DNA of 64,000 nucleotides from Punctularia strigosozonata HHB-11173 SS5 (GCF_000264995.1 NW_006767446.1:377494-441493); one strand, 5' to 3'; positions 12,101-25,203 are shown, numbered from the stretch's first letter. The notes: a model not told the origin generated them from the letters alone. Numbers and translations: made by a program.

Positions 12101-13593
12101 AAGAGCAGCGCAAGAAGCGTGAGGAGGAGCGGGCGAAGCGTGAGGCGGCGCGGAAGGCAGCGGAAGAGGAGAGGCAGCGGAAGGAAGAGGAGAAGCGGAA
12201 GCGGATTGCGGAGGAGAAGGAAAGACAGGCCGAGCAGGAGCGGAAGCGGAAGGAGAAGGAGGAGAAGGCCAAGGCGGAGCGACGCGAACGTGAGGAGAAG
12301 GAGCGTAAGGCCAAGGAGGAACGCGAGGCCAAGGAGAGGGCGGAACGGGCGGAGAAGGCGGCCGCGGCCGCGGCAGTCAAGCGGGAGAAGGAGCAGAAGG
12401 AGAAGGAGGCGAGGGAGGCGAGGGAACGACAGTTGGCGAAGGAGAAGGAGGAACGGGAGGCCAAGGAGAAGGCGGAGAAGGAGGCCAAGGAGCAGCGCGA
12501 GCGCGAGCGTGCGGCACAGCAGCAGCAGCAGCGGAAGCAGAATGCGGCCAACCGCCAGCCTACGTCTCCTCGGGCTGTCGCCGGTCCGTCGACATCACAG
12601 CCCCGTTCACCCACTGCCCCTGTGGCTCCCAAGAAGATCCTCAGCAAGGCGAACTCGGCCGGTCCCAGCACTCTGAACACGCCTGTGCAGCCTCCTCGCC
12701 ATCAGCAGCCCCGCCCTGTTGTCGTCACCAACTCGACACCTCCGACGCCCATCACCCCTCAAGTTCCCCAGCTCGCCCCGCACCCCTCGACTCCGATCTA
12801 CTCGCCTGAGGGCGTCGCGCCCTCTAGCTCCGGAATGCCGCCGAGGATGCCGTACACCCCACCTCCCGCGTTCGGCGCGTTTCCTATAAGCCAGTCACTT
12901 CCTACCCTCCCTTCCCCTGGACCTTTGGGCCCGCGCAACTTCGGACCTCCAGGGCCAATGCCGCCCTTCGGCCCCGACCCGCCGTACGCTCGCGGCGTGG
13001 TAGCGCCAGCGCCTGGCCCTCCTCCCGGCCCGATTGCTCCTCCGTCGAAGGCACCCGGTGGACCCATAGCGCCGATTGGCCCCCCGCAGACACCCATGGG
13101 TATGGCTCCAGGAAGTGGCGCGCCTGGTCCCAGTGCGCGACGCATGTCTGTACCGCTTCCGCAGGGTCCTGGTCCCATCGGCCCCCCGCCCGCATCGCGC
13201 CCGATTCCCGCGCCGATTGCCCGTCCTTCCGCAGAGATGGCCAACCGATCAGGCTCCGGTTCACCCGTCAGGCGGTCTCCCAGCCCGAAGGGCGTCCTCG
13301 GCTCGTCTGCGCTGATCGCAGACGATGACGAGGTGGTGGGACCCGCTCGGCGAGCTCCCCCGAGTGCGGTTGGACAGGGCTGGGGCGCTGCCCCTGGCCC
13401 GATCGGCGCGCCTCCCATTGGAGACGGTGTTTCTCGTGTACCATGGAGTCCCGCTGCACCCCCAGGCTTTGGCGGCCCTCGACCGCCGCCTGGCATGTGG
13501 GGCAACGCGACCCCGCACCCGGACTGGCATCCTACATCGATTTTCCCTAATTCTACCCCATTCACACCCTCTCCACCTCATCACGGCAATTAG
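9119..13593 (+). CDS. NST1: NST1-like stress-response protein
   Basis: Five exons (9119-10803, 10920-11401, 11455-11666, 11718-11935, 12003-13593) give about 1395 residues starting MTTKPYKLN. Order of features: Pro-rich N-terminus; two lysine runs (around 9258 and 10186); the NST1 signature [20 protein letters not shown] followed by [12 protein letters not shown] (10690-10803); an [20 protein letters not shown] block straight after intron 1; long Asp/Glu runs; a conserved [19 protein letters not shown] block; a very long Lys/Glu/Arg/Ala coiled coil (~12000-12540); then a Pro/Gly/Ser-rich disordered tail. In yeast, Nst1 affects salt tolerance and interacts with mRNA-decay and splicing factors. 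The ATG at 9119 is chosen because upstream in-frame starts are non-ATG. Intron 3 (51 nt) keeps the frame open, so it could be retained. Confidence 0.88.
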
Positions 13594-13799
13594 CTTATTC
13601 GCATCGTAGCATTTCTCTTCTTTTCCCTGTCATCGTATAACCCCATCCCGTTGCTATCGTAACTCGCTGCGAGATGCCCGAACTTCACGTATCGCATCGC
13701 ATCGCTTGTACTCCAGTCGACTCTGACAGGCTGATTGCCTCACGAGATAAAAGAAAAGGAATAAGGCTTGAAAGATTTGGCTCGCGAGTTTAAGCTACA

Positions 13800-16700
13800 T
13801 TACAACAGTTTACTGTATGCCGCGGGGGCGACGCGGCTCTTGATGAGCTTGATAATGTACAACGGAAGTGCGCTGACGGCCACGATCACCGCGACCTTCC
13901 ATGCGAACCGCACGGAAACCACGAAGCTGAGATCTGGGGATTGTGGTCAGACAGAGAAACGAAACTGACGTTGATGGCACATACCAAAGTATTCCGGAAG
14001 GAAGATGATGCTGACAGCGTATAGGATTAGAGTCGCGACTTCTGATATTGCCATGTACATATGCCTGTTCGAGAGGTGGGTGAGTGCGCAGTCGATCGAC
14101 GAACGGAGTAACTGACCATGTAGTGATCTCCAACGCGACCATGATGAGCTCGTTGAGGATGAGCGCCGTGAAGGAAATCGCAACGATGTTCAGAAATTCG
14201 TTCTCGAATAGCACTAAGGACATGATCATGATGGCAGCGCCTGACAACGCATGAGGTCAGCAAGCGTTCCCGGGGAAGCTTCGGCCAACGTACCTTGGTA
14301 TACGCTGATCATCAGCCACATAAAGAACGTCTTATACGACAGAGCTCGGCCCTGTACCTTCTGTGAGTATCGCTTCTGAGTAAACAAAGTGCCTACTGAC
14401 CTTGGTGAGTTCTTTGTATAGTTCGGGGTATAACAATGCCAGGTCTTCGTTGACATCCCTATCCAGGACAAGGGAGAAGACCGGCGCCATGGTATATACT
14501 GTCGCGTATCCGGCCATGAGCCAGCCCTGGTACAATGCGATTGGAGCAAAATAGAATATGGCGGAAAAGACGGCTTGCATGACGGAGATGATGAGGCCGC
14601 GGTGGATGACGAACTGCGCCAGTTTTGCCGAGCGTCGATACGAGTTGCGACCGTGCCACATGAGGAGTTTGGTGAGGAAACTGAACTGGGTAACCGAGAA
14701 ATCGGCGGCCAAGGATGCTTGCTTGCCCTCTTTCCCGACGATTCCGACGCCTTTGGAGGAAAGGATGAGGATAGGGCAGATATATCGTACGTAGAAACAC
14801 TTACCAACGTCCGCTGCTTGAATCATGCTGACGTCGTTCCCTCCGTCACCAATGCAACATACCCGTTTCTTGGTATGCCTCCGAATCAACCGAGCCACGT
14901 CAGCTTTTTGCGTTGGTGAGCAACGGCAGGCCACCACAGCGGAAAGCTTCGTGGCGATCTCCACGAATTCATTCTGAAACAGGTTCAAGCACAGCTGGAT
15001 TGTAGCTGGTCAGGCCGACCCGGGAGCATGCGAATATATGCGCAATCACCTGAAGGGATTCGCCATCAATAACGAGGCAGCAATTCAGCTTGGACTGGAG
15101 AAACTCCAGTTGGTGACGGACTTCCTCCGGCGTCTTGACTGAAAGGAGCATTAACACTGTGCTATCGAAGAGAACACTGCGGACGTACGCTTCGCAACCT
15201 GGTGGATGTACTGATTCCTCGCGACAAGTTTCGTAGAAATAGCAATGCAGGTCGCGGTCTCGATCTTGTCACCAGTCAGCATCCAGATTTTGATTCCTGC
15301 ATTGCGAAGCAGTTCCAGTGTTGATTTGACGTCCTCCTGTAGCTTGTCTTCGACGCCGGTCAGACCCAGAAGTTCGAGATCCCGCTCAAGCGCGTCAGCC
15401 ACAACCGCCGCCATCGCCTCGTTCCGACCTTCCAGCTGCACGCTCGCCTCATGGTAACTTCGCTTGAATTCCTCGTACGCCTGGTCGCTCATGCGCTTTC
15501 GACCTACAACGAGTGTTCGCAGACCTTCTCGGGCCATGTTACCGCATTCTTCCTCGAGCCAGTCGTTCCGCTGCACGATCTTGGCCATGACGACATCGGC
15601 CCCCTTCTGTATGAAGGTGATCTCGCCGGTGGACTCTTCGCGAACCACGATTCCCATTCGCTTCGACTCGGAGCTGAAGGGGAAGAGCTCGAGGACTTCG
15701 AATGCCATACGGGCGCCCGCAGGGTTCTGCAGCTCTATTCGGGTACGATCTCGGAAGACGAGCGTCAGGCCGATGGATGCCGTCCACTGGACGATCGCGA
15801 CCTCATCAGGAGATGACGCTTGGTAAGTGACGGTGCCATCGTCGTTGGTGACTGGTGTGACCTGCGGTGGACGTCATAACCAAGCTGAATGGAAGCAGAA
15901 GCCATGCCTACATTATGACAGAGTGCCAAACTGAGGACAACGTCCCGGACTCGGGAAGACATATCTCGTCGGCCTCGTGTCGCCAACTGAATACCCGTGA
16001 CAGTGGATCCGTGTCGCTTGTGTCCTAAATCAGGTCGTAAGCTGGATTGTCCTTTGACGCATGTGGATGTCTGGTCGGTTCGGACCTGCGTCCTCAACGC
16101 CTCCGAAGGCCGTTGCCAGTTGATGTGCAACTTCATCCATGGAGTCGAAACCGTAGGACATGGTCCCCATGTGCAGTTTCTTCATCTCCATCTCTATTCA
16201 TCGGGAACATATATGAGCGCGGCCATAACTTGTAAGCAGAGCAGGGACCCACCATTCTGAGTCAATGTTCCCGTTTTGTCGCTCAGCAGGTATTCGATCC
16301 GCCCAAGCTCTTCCGGTAACGTGCTAGTGCGCACGATGGTGCCCGGGATCTCGGGGTCGTTCTGGATCTGTTGTGCATAGACGGTCTTCCCCATATCGAG
16401 ATTGACGCGAAGGCTGAGACAGCGTTGAGCGATATCGTTCGACCTGCACACGGTTCCGGGACGCACCTGATAGGGATGATGGACGAGAAGAGAATGAGAA
16501 ATCGGAAAACGTAAATGTACCACAATCCCCGGAAACCGTTTAGCGCAACAAGTACCAGCGATAGGGCGAACGTCACAGCGCAAAGAATCTGCGCCAATCC
16601 TGTCAGCTCATCTTAGCCTAATATACCCGTTAGGACTTCGCTTGCCTTCGCAAGTCGATTAATCTCAATATCTAGCAGCCCGACCTTCGTCTTTGGATGG

Positions 16701-18216
16701 CTCGTGTTCATGACTGCCCTAGTCTCTGGACCGGTGTAAATTACTAGGCCAATGGCCGATCCTGCTGCCAAGACCGTGTTCGCCCATAGAAGGTTTTCCG
16801 CAGTCAAAGGAGATATCTGAGGGACTGGCACCAATGGGACATCATCTTCGCGGGTGTCCTCCGATTGTCGCGAGTTGGACGAATGCCTTGTGCTTGGAGC
16901 GCGAGGGTGGAAGGCGCTAGAGGACTGGGATGCTGGCGTGTTAACCGTAAAGGTTCCGATGAATGTGTGTATGTCCTTGATGGGTGGATCGGCTGCGATG
17001 AGCGCGTAATGCGTCAGCGGTCACGACCTTGGTCAGGGCGAGAAAGGGTAAAAACTGACCATAGACTTCGCCTTCGAGACTTAGAAGGGCCTCGTCACTG
17101 GGTAAAGCTTGGGTAGCAGGTACCGCGACGCGTAGCTTCCAGTCTGTCTCTCCGTCTAGCTGGTCCGTGCGAATGAAGCAGGTTCCCGACGCGTCACTAG
17201 TGCGCAATAAGACCATATCCGCCGGTACACGCTGGTTCTTCTCGAGTAACAGGAGGTCGCCCACGCGTAGTGCGGATGATGGGACCGATTGGAGGGCGGA
17301 CATAGGAAACGGTATGGGAGAGGTTACGTGTGATGCGGAAGAGGATGAGGGTGGTGCGAGGATGGAGTATTTAGTGGAATTCGCTTCGCGATCTCGGAGG
17401 TAACGGCAATAGTCGTCGTACGCCTCTTTGCCCATCGTTACAACAAGGACAAACGCGAGGGGAGCGACATAGGTCGCGATGAAGCCTACCGAGCACGGTT
17501 AGGAACGGGACGTAGAGTATATGCAAGATGGACGCATACCGATCTTCAATGCAGGTACGAATTGTGATAATGCGACGAGAAGAAAGTATAGGTTGAAGAA
17601 GAACTTGAACTGCTCGTAGAATACGATGGGGAGAAACGTGAACGCGTTATATTTCTGGTTCCGAACGATGTTCGGGGGGAAACGTGACTGCAGCTTGTCT
17701 ACGACGAGTTCAGATATGGTTTGAGTATTACATTACATGGTACACGGACCTGGTGGACGAAACGGAACTGTTCGCGATTTGTCCTTCCCCTTCTCCTTAC
17801 TGCTCAATTGACTGCGTCTCGACGGAGGTCGCTGGACCCGGCTGTCAGTACGACGCCAATAACGCGCAGGATCTACTCACAGGTTGTTCCTCCACTGATC
17901 TCGCCTCCTGGTCCGGATCTTCTCTATAGGCCCCCTCACTCTCTTCACCCTCATCGGCCAGCAGTCCAGCTTGCTCCTCCGGGTCATCGGCGTACCGCTC
18001 GTTGCCCCTCTTCCGCCGCGATCCCGAGGCTATTGCTGCAGCACGCGCGCTCATAGGCATAGTTCTCTGTGCGTTGTTGTTACGTCCCCCCTTGGCGAGT
18101 TCGTTAGAAGCAGTAGAAGGACCGCCGTCCAGTCCGTCGTCACCAGGAAGAGCAGAGTATGCCGCGACTTTAGATCCGTATTTTCGTCCGAGTATATGCA
18201 GTGGGATATCAGACAT
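13800..18216 (-). CDS. NEO1: Neo1-type P4-ATPase (phospholipid flippase)
   Basis: A multi-exon minus gene starts at 18216 ([14 protein letters not shown]) and stops at 13800-13802 after a final exon ending [14 protein letters not shown]-type ATPase landmarks appear in order. The phosphorylation site is [12 protein letters not shown] (~16280). The nucleotide-binding domain contains [10 protein letters not shown] (~15600) and [11 protein letters not shown] (~15270). The hinge is [18 protein letters not shown] (~14840), then [18 protein letters not shown] across an intron. The C-terminal membrane domain has [15 protein letters not shown] and [20 protein letters not shown]. The GKEGKQAS and WHGRNSY blocks place it with Neo1/ATP9 rather than Dnf/Drs2 flippases. 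Neo1 acts without a Cdc50 partner at Golgi and endosomal membranes to keep phosphatidylserine and phosphatidylethanolamine in the cytosolic leaflet. No disruption was seen; internal exon borders were not all fixed. Confidence 0.9.
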
Positions 18217-19711
18217 AGAACGCTCTCGCCAGATGTCTTGTAAGAAGGCACAGTCCGCAGTTATATTCGCGAGGGTATAGGCAATATAGCGGATCGCGGC
18301 TGCGCTGAAGCGTGCAGCAGTCGTGGCGTTAGTAACGCGACTAGATTGGTCAAGGACCGTGGGTAAATATATTGTTGACCTTTGTAATGGACCAGTCACT
18401 TCAGCGCGTTTACGCTACCTACTTACTTCCTCCTCATCGCGCATTCGCGATCATGAACGCAGTCTAAAGCCTCCGGGGAGGTTATGGACGATTTGCTCCT
18501 ACATGCTTCTGAGGAGACGATGGTGATCCAGGAGGCGACTCGCTGTGAGGTCGTGGACGACAGTATGGGCTGCTCAGCCGCTAATTCCATCAATATTCCA
18601 TCCTCTATGATCACATTCGGCACTCAAAACGCTATAAACGCGAGACACCTCCAATTCGCAGTCGAACAACCCCACCCGATGAATTGCTTGTGACTTGCTT
18701 CTACCGCAGACTGTTTCTGGTACGTTTGCTACAATCGCTATCGCCTCACATCGGGCCGCTGATAGTTTCCTTCAGCACAAGAATTCTATCGAGCATCTCA
18801 GCCGTGATGGAAGCATCGTCGGCGCGGGTCCGAACGAACTTCACCCACAACGTAAGGTCACCGCCGGGCAGCAAACATACAATCATCTGCCGTAAGACGA
18901 TCTTTTCGCTGTATGTGAGATTGACTATGCAATGGTAGGTACCGCGCTGCCGGTTTGCCGAGTATAAGTGTCCAACTCGCCCCCTCGTTTGACTGTGACG
19001 GAGAACCTCAAGCTCCTCTGACGAATGTATTGCCGCCTCCGTTGTCGTACTTCCGACCGCGCACGTCTATCTATTCCAGGCGAACATCAGTGGCGGCCAA
19101 ATTGAAGTGTATCTCACGTAGTACGATTGACGCCCGGTGTAATGAAGCGGAGCTTTGGCAATCCGAGTTTCGGCACGCAAACCGAGCCAGCGGCGTCAAC
19201 TCGCGAATTGACCTCATCCATTGCGGCGTTTGTCCGAGAGGTACGGAACCTCCGACCATCGCTAACCATCGCTAACCTACACCGACGTTGTTGGAAGGTC
19301 TGTGTGCTCCAATCATCCAGCAATCTTCTCTTACACGGATCCATGTAGGCTGGATGAGACGCCGCGTCATTGAGGAACGCATGTGGGGTCTCCGCTTCGC
19401 TCTTCTTGGTAAGTGAATCGACATGTTCTGTTGCCAACCCGGATCCGCACGCACTTCTGCTTGATTAATGCTACGAGCGTGGCACGCCGATGACATCCGC
19501 ACATCGCCGCGCTGCCCGATCTCCCAAAAGCTCGTTAATCGCCTTCGCCAGCTGTCCGCTCGCGAGATGTCACTCATCAATCGGCGAGTCACTCCACCCA
19601 GTTTCAGACTAGCAAAGACCCTCGCGAAGCGCAGCCCTTGCTAGAACGCCTTTCTCTTGATTTCCCTTGTCCCGTTCGCGCCTGCTCTCGCACTCCGCCC
19701 GGTGAGAGGCT
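18217..19711. other. Intergenic between divergent genes
   Basis: About 1.5 kb separates the divergent flippase and the next plus-strand membrane protein. Frames are short and overlap on both strands, with no domains. It holds the promoters of both flanking genes; no specific site can be named. Confidence 0.45.
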
Positions 19712-21402
19712 ATGGATGGGCCAGCTACTAGGTTCCCTTCCGCCATCTTGAGGAATACCGTCTGCCTCCTTTTGCTCTTGAGCATGTCCGTCTTGTCGTT
19801 TTGCTTAGCTCGACGCCCTCTCGAGTTCCCGTTTGGGCCATGGTCATGGCGCTCATGGTCATCCAACAAGGCTACCAGGGTGTTGGTTATGGGGGACTTG
19901 GTTCTGTCCTGGCTGTGCGCCTTTGGATCAGCGTACATGATTTTCGGGGCAGGCTTGTCAACCGACCTGGCGAACTGCACTCTGGGCGTGTACGTATGCA
20001 TTGTCTTATATCTGTGGAGTAAAGTCAGATCTCGTTTCTTTTCACGGGCACAAATCTTCACGCTGACATGGTCTGACTACATAGATATTCGAATACCTGT
20101 TCCTGCTTGAAAGGATGTACACATTATGGAAGGCTTTCCGAGACAAGCAGCGTCTAGCATCGACGCTGTACCGCATGTACATCATCATATTCGTCGCATA
20201 CCTCGCGCTCGCCGCGGTCCTGAGCATCCTCCGAGTGTCGTACTTACGACTGGATTCGACATGTATCATTGGATTCGGTCGCATACTCTCCACCGTCGGC
20301 CCACCTGCAAGAGGCTTGATCGACATTTGGATCGTCTGGGTCCTCGTGTGGTGGCTCAGGCGGAAGCGGGAAACCATAAGCCCTGACTTACGAGCAATAC
20401 TGCGAAGAACTCTCATATTCACCCTCATCGAGGCCGCCACTCTCATCGCGAACGGCTCCGTCATGGTGGCTCTTCAAGGTGCCGAACCGGGATGGCTCTG
20501 TCTTGTGATATGCAGCGGTGATGTACGACTCTCGTGAAAGTCTTCGTCAGGGTGCTTGTTTTAACCGTCTGATTCCTCAGGTCGCCATATCCGGCGCGGC
20601 TCTCGTCTGGCTTACGTCCAGCGGGCCAAGCACCAATCATTTGAGCGAACGTAACTTCCAAGACATTTACGCCTCGCGTCCCTACCGTCGTTCCCTTCCC
20701 CCGTTTTACCGACCTCCTTCATTCGTTGATCAGTCATCCTGGCGTTGTTCGTCGCCGCTTCCTGAAACCTACAAACAGCGTATCAGCGCAGACGACCTAG
20801 TGTATCCGATGATGCTGACCGGGGCGGGAGCTTGCAGCTCTCCTCGCCCCGCCCGAAGTCCGTCATGGACGGCGCACTCGCGCGACAGATCGTCAGCTAT
20901 CTCCCGACTGTCTAGGAGCCCTACGCTTTCGCGGTTGTCCAGGAGTCCAACGCTTTCCGTTCCCAAGCCCATATTCATATCGCAAGCCGGACCCTCTCGC
21001 TCCCCCAGATACACCGCCAAAGCCCGCGAACGCGGCTTGTCTGTGAACACGGAGAGAGCGTCTACATCATACCCATGCTTATACTCCCTGACCCCCGTAC
21101 ACGTCACGGCAAGTCCGTCGCCCGCTACACCACCTTCAGCTGGTTCAAGTCTTTACCATACGTGGAGCAAAAGGGCGCGGCGGAAACTCGATGTCCAGGC
21201 CGCTCCTCCCAGCATCATACCGCAAAGTTTGACGCGATTGCGGAGCAAATCTCTATCGGCGTTGCCTGAGGACGAAGGCGTACCTTGCGTGGTTAGCACC
21301 GCGTCCAGTTTTGCCGCGGCGCCAGCAGGACGCGCGACCTTGCTTCGTGAAGCTTTCCGTGATGCGCATATACGGACAACGGGAGTTGGGGCAATGTCGT
21401 AG
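19712..21402 (+). CDS. Basidiomycete multi-pass membrane protein with serine-rich tail
   Basis: Three exons (19712-20023, 20085-20522, 20581-21402) give about 523 residues. The first ~290 residues carry hydrophobic helices, including NTVCLLLLLSMSVLSFCLA, a helix with IVLYLW running into IFEYLFLLERMY across intron 1, YRMYIIIFVAYLALAAVLSI, and WLCLVICSGD joined across intron 2 to VAISGAALVWLTS. This pattern (FLLERxY, CIIGFGR, GWLCL-GDV) recurs in an unnamed family of seven-helix proteins common in basidiomycetes. The remaining ~230 residues form a Ser/Pro/Arg-rich cytosolic tail with a small internal duplication (RLSRSPTLS repeated near 20905-20960). Topology resembles a receptor-like protein with a phosphorylatable tail, but no ligand or function is known. 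Intron 1 uses an unusual GTCAGA donor. Confidence 0.72.
20905..20966 (+). repeat. Internal tandem duplication in the tail of the membrane protein
   Basis: Two near-identical units of about 30 bp encode RLSRSPTLS twice in succession. It looks like a recent in-frame duplication in a disordered, Ser/Arg-rich segment. Confidence 0.6.
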
Positions 21403-23440
21403 GCTATAGATCCTTCCTCTCCTTCACCGGGAATACCTCCGTAGCGCTCGTTGAGTCGCACGCTTCACCCCAATATATTATACCATACGGATACGAGGTA
21501 CTAACGAGACCTTTACGCGGATATGGGATGCCACAGCTTTAGTCGCATATTGTTGGCTTTTTAGGTGTAGCATATAATTGCCGCACAGGGCCTGTAGTAC
21601 CGGGTCATGAACCCAATATTGGGAGCCGAATTGTTTTGCATAGCACGTTGATCCCGCGACTTATAGGGCCGGTCTTGATACGGATACCACATAATACAAG
21701 CTGAGTGTAGACGATACAGCAAAACGTTCGAGAATATCGAGATGGTCATGCACATCGAACTCGAGGAATCGCTGGATAATGATGGCCTTGAGGCACAGTT
21801 ACAATGATTCCCAGTGACTCAGAAACTGACAACTTTCAGAGGGAGAAAATTGCAGGCAGGCAGAGGAGGGAGTAGTCCGTGAGAAATATCGGGGTTGCCG
21901 CGCGTTGCCGGCCCCTGTGTCGGCGGGTGGCTCCTGTCCAGCGCACTGTCAGCGCGACGTTCCAATGATCCTCGGCATGCTATGATCCCACTTTAAACCA
22001 ACTCCTCTGCACTCTGCTCTCCTCAAGCTTGTATGGCGTAAGCTTGTATGGCGCATGGCAGCCGTTGCTTGACTTTCGAATTGATTCCATCGTGGCGTGC
22101 GGGCCCATTGTTCAGCGTTTCACCGGTCTCCCCAGGCCAAGCCGTGACTCTCTGTCAGATTGGAAGCCCCAGAGTTCTCCCGGACATTGTCCGTTTTTGT
22201 CTGGTGGCGTCGTGGATCCCTTAGATCCTATCCGCGCTCTCTCTCCCGCAGCTTCTGCCTTCGCTTCGACCTGCGTCAACGTCTATGCAACTGACCGACG
22301 TCAACGCAAGCTCAACTTTACTGAGGGTTAGTGAACTTTCAGGTCAACGGAAATGAAGGACCGACCACCTCGATTCATTGCTTCGGGAGCGAGGTCATCT
22401 ACGGTAGTCTACGGTGCACGCCATTTCTAGCTTGGCTATATGCGGCTCCAAATTCATCAATACGAGACGAGTTCATGACGGCGTAACAAAGAGGCTATCG
22501 TAATCGTAATCCCGAGCCAGCGTCGTGGCACACTGCATAGGCTTTTCAGATACCCCATCTGGAATCGGTCTATACTCGGGCGGTTTAGTTATTCCGCTCT
22601 ATTGACCGGGGTGAGTCGCTGGCCGGTGATGTGCGGAGGTCGTGAAGTTGCTCATGGCTACGGGACCAATTGCACGGTTGCAGCGACTCGCCTTCCGTTT
22701 GGCCCTGAACTAGAAGAAAACATCAAGAACTCTGCTGCCGGGTTCCAGCTGCGGAAGGGGCGTATGCACCTCGTTGCATTTTGTAGCACACATTCACAGG
22801 CTGATTCCTCCCATTTGTTCCGTTTAGCCTTGGACATTCTTGTATTACGTCTCCGAACCTGTCTCAGAGAGGATGGCTTCTCGAGCGTGTGGAGATGCAT
22901 CAACACCTTATCTTCGCCGCGATATGCTACTCTCTTCTGTACTTCTATCGCACACCGCGATCCTGGTTACACTCCGCTGACCGAGTTCGTCACTCAGGGC
23001 CGACATATTGAACTGACGCCGAGGACATAGAAGTATGTCCACTTAGACTACTGAGAGCACTCGTCTCGTTCCTACAGAACACAGCAATGAGTCACTCTGC
23101 TACATAGAGCGTGGCAAGTTTTTTCTTTACGTATGCCATCTCTCCGGAGCCTCATGAAGTGGCGTACCCCGTTTCCATTGCCATCCAGCTGGGAATATCA
23201 ATTCACATTGAGCAATCCCTCCGGTGTATGGCCGCCCAAAGCTGGCCTCCGCTCACAAATGGCCTGATCGACGTTTCTCTCGTCAACCTCCCTGAATTGC
23301 ATGGAACACTACATGTACACTTTATTGCGTATAGCGTCATCGATACCGAGTAGTCTGCGTCGGTATCGGCATACTAACGATCACCATTGATACTGTTACA
23401 GGATTCTGGATGTTTATTTTTATGATTCCCGACTGCGTCC
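21403..23440. other. Intergenic, about 2 kb
   Basis: No coding signature was found. A 16-bp direct duplication (aagcttgtatggcg with spacer) lies near 22025-22055. Frames such as 22602-23030 start at non-ATG codons and have random-looking composition. Confidence 0.4.
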
Positions 23441-24357
23441 TCAACCCAGCCAATCAGTTTCGCCCTTCTTGATGAAGGCGTCGAGAGCCTCTTCGATGGG
23501 TGTTTCGCCCCCGACGAGGTCGATCGCCAGTCCGCTCGCGTCCGGCCTGTCAATCAGCAGAGCTAACACACGCGCTACATCGTCTCTCTGCGATCGCAAG
23601 GGATAACGTCAGAGAGCGATTTCGATTAGTTATCCTGCGAGGCGCACCGAGATAGTAGGGCTTAGATGTGTACGGCCGATCGAGGCTTTGCCTGTGCCGG
23701 GAACGTCCGTGAGCCCTCCGGGACGGAGGATCGTCCATCCGAACGCGGTACGAGCCACAAGGTTCTTATCTGCCTCGTACTTCCAATGCATGTACGCGGA
23801 GATGGCGCCGCGCACGCGTTTAGAGAGGGCGATATCCTCTTCAGTCTATGCGATTCGTTCAGCAGAAGCCCCGCGGGTGGCAAAGGGGCGACTCACGTAG
23901 TGTGCAGGGATGACGTCCGGATTGCGGATGTCGACAGCGGACACCAGGATCAGTCTCGGCTTCGGGCCCTGCACCTGCTCGATCGCGTCGAACACCTTCA
24001 CCGCGCCCTCAAAGTCGACCTTCTTCGTTCGCTCCTCTCCGCCTTTGCCGCCCGCGCCGGCGCTCCAGACGACGACGTCCTGACCCTGGAAGGTCTCCGC
24101 GAATTCGGAGACGGGAGAGTCTTCTAGGGAGAGGACGACCGCAGTCGCGGAGGGATCGGCGGCGAGGATGTCGGATGCTTGGGTCGCGTCGCGGATGATG
24201 GAGGTCACGCTGTACTTCTGTGCACCCGCGAGCAGTTTTGTGAGGCGGAGGGAGACCTGCGGTCGTGGAAAGTCAGATCAGAGATATTGATCGTAGCACA
24301 GGACGTGGTATGGCTCACCTTGCCATGCCCGCCTACGATCGTCACTTTCTTCGCCAT
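23441..24357 (-). CDS. NAD(P)-binding Rossmann-fold protein (atypical SDR/NmrA-like)
   Basis: Four exons (24319-24357, 23897-24256, 23648-23845, 23441-23587) join to a 247-residue protein starting MAKKVTIVGGHGK, with the glycine-rich dinucleotide motif GGHGKVS split by intron 1. Later features are DVVVWSAGAGG, LILVSAVDIRNPD, YMHWKYEAD (the atypical-SDR Y/K region), WTILRPGGLTD and a terminal WLG after the IDLVGGETPIEEA block. These fit the NAD(P)-binding PF13460/SDR_a5 type found across fungi as uncharacterised oxidoreductases or redox sensors. Length is normal for the family and the frame is intact. It is a housekeeping-like single gene; no substrate can be inferred. Confidence 0.85.
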
Positions 24358-24544
24358 CTGAGCAGATATAGGGATGGTGAACGTGTAAGTTGATCTGCGA
24401 ACACACGTCATCGTTCTTATATGTGTCCGCAATCGCACGATCTGAGTAATCCTCAGTGTGAGTAACCCCATTGCCGGCCGCGATGCGACTCTCGAATCGT
24501 CATGAGGTCAAGCGAATGGCGTTATATACACGCGACGAGTCTGT

Positions 24545-24880
24545 CTAGTCAAGGCCGGCGATGAACCTGAAGACCTTGTTGTCAGGCTCAGCACACTTAC
24601 AGCGCACATGCTGCTCATAGCGCATTTGCTCGTCGGCATACGCGCTCCCTTGCCACGCAAGGATTCTGGGCTCCTTCCTTCCAGGGACGCCAGGGCCGTG
24701 CTCGTCGTTCATCACTCGATACACTATCGGAGGGCGATCATATTGAGTAAACATCGTGACGAGGTGCATGTTCACCGAACGGCCAAGCCAACAATTCAGT
24801 ATCGACAGCACCAGGTTCAACAAAAGTATGATGGGTCGGGTTGTGGGTCGTCAAAAGAATGAGCAATATCACACTCCTCT
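24545..24880 (-). CDS. Small hypothetical protein, 5' end unresolved
   Basis: The last exon (24545-24723) encodes VYRVMNDEHGPGVPGRKEPR and continues through LAWQGSAYADEQMRYEQH to RCKCAEPDNKVFRFIAGLD and TAG. A 52-nt intron (24724-24775; donor GTGAAC, branch-like TACTCAA, acceptor GATAG) joins it in frame to an upstream exon encoding HHTFVEPGAVDTELLAWPF. The joined peptide has protein-like composition and good splice signals, so I think it is real. No ATG exists in the open upstream frame before a stop, so a further 5' exon is needed. I do not recognise the family. Confidence 0.42.
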
Positions 24881-25024
24881 CACTCGGTTTGAGGACTCTG
24901 AAAGCTGAAATCGACAATCATGATCCAGCTTGGGCCTATGATGACCATTACGTAAGGAAAGCAATATCTGCTTTTTCACACAACCTCTGTTTGATCCGTC
25001 CGGTCATATAAGTCCTACTCAATA

Positions 25025-25203
25025 ATGGATTTCCGGTCGTCGATTTCCGGTGCGCATGAGTGAATGAGCTTGAGAGCGTGTGATGCCATCTGTCAATGAC
25101 GTCACTGGCCGAGTCGGCATTGACACGTGAGCTGCGTTGACGCTCGTGGCAATTAGAGCTCCGCGCGAAATTTGCGTCGCGTTCAGCGCGGTCGACGCGG
25201 TCG
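25025..25203 (+). repeat. Left terminal inverted repeat of the Harbinger element
   Basis: This ~179-bp repeat is the inverted copy of 29207-29386. It begins ATGGATTTCCGG and contains the decamer GATTTCCGGT twice (25028 and 25042), possible transposase-binding sites. It also contains a palindromic TGACGTCA (25097-25104) and a CACGTG core. The transposase ATG follows within 20 bp of its inner end. Confidence 0.9.

Noticed and set aside
22602-23030. 142-codon plus frame
   Set aside because: It starts at a non-ATG codon, has random composition and no splice partners.
24545-24823. Reading of the small minus gene as a Pmp3-like membrane proteolipid
   Set aside because: An unspliced frame gives a hydrophobic start, but the Pmp3 hallmark GxxPGxxHA is absent, and splicing gives a better soluble peptide.
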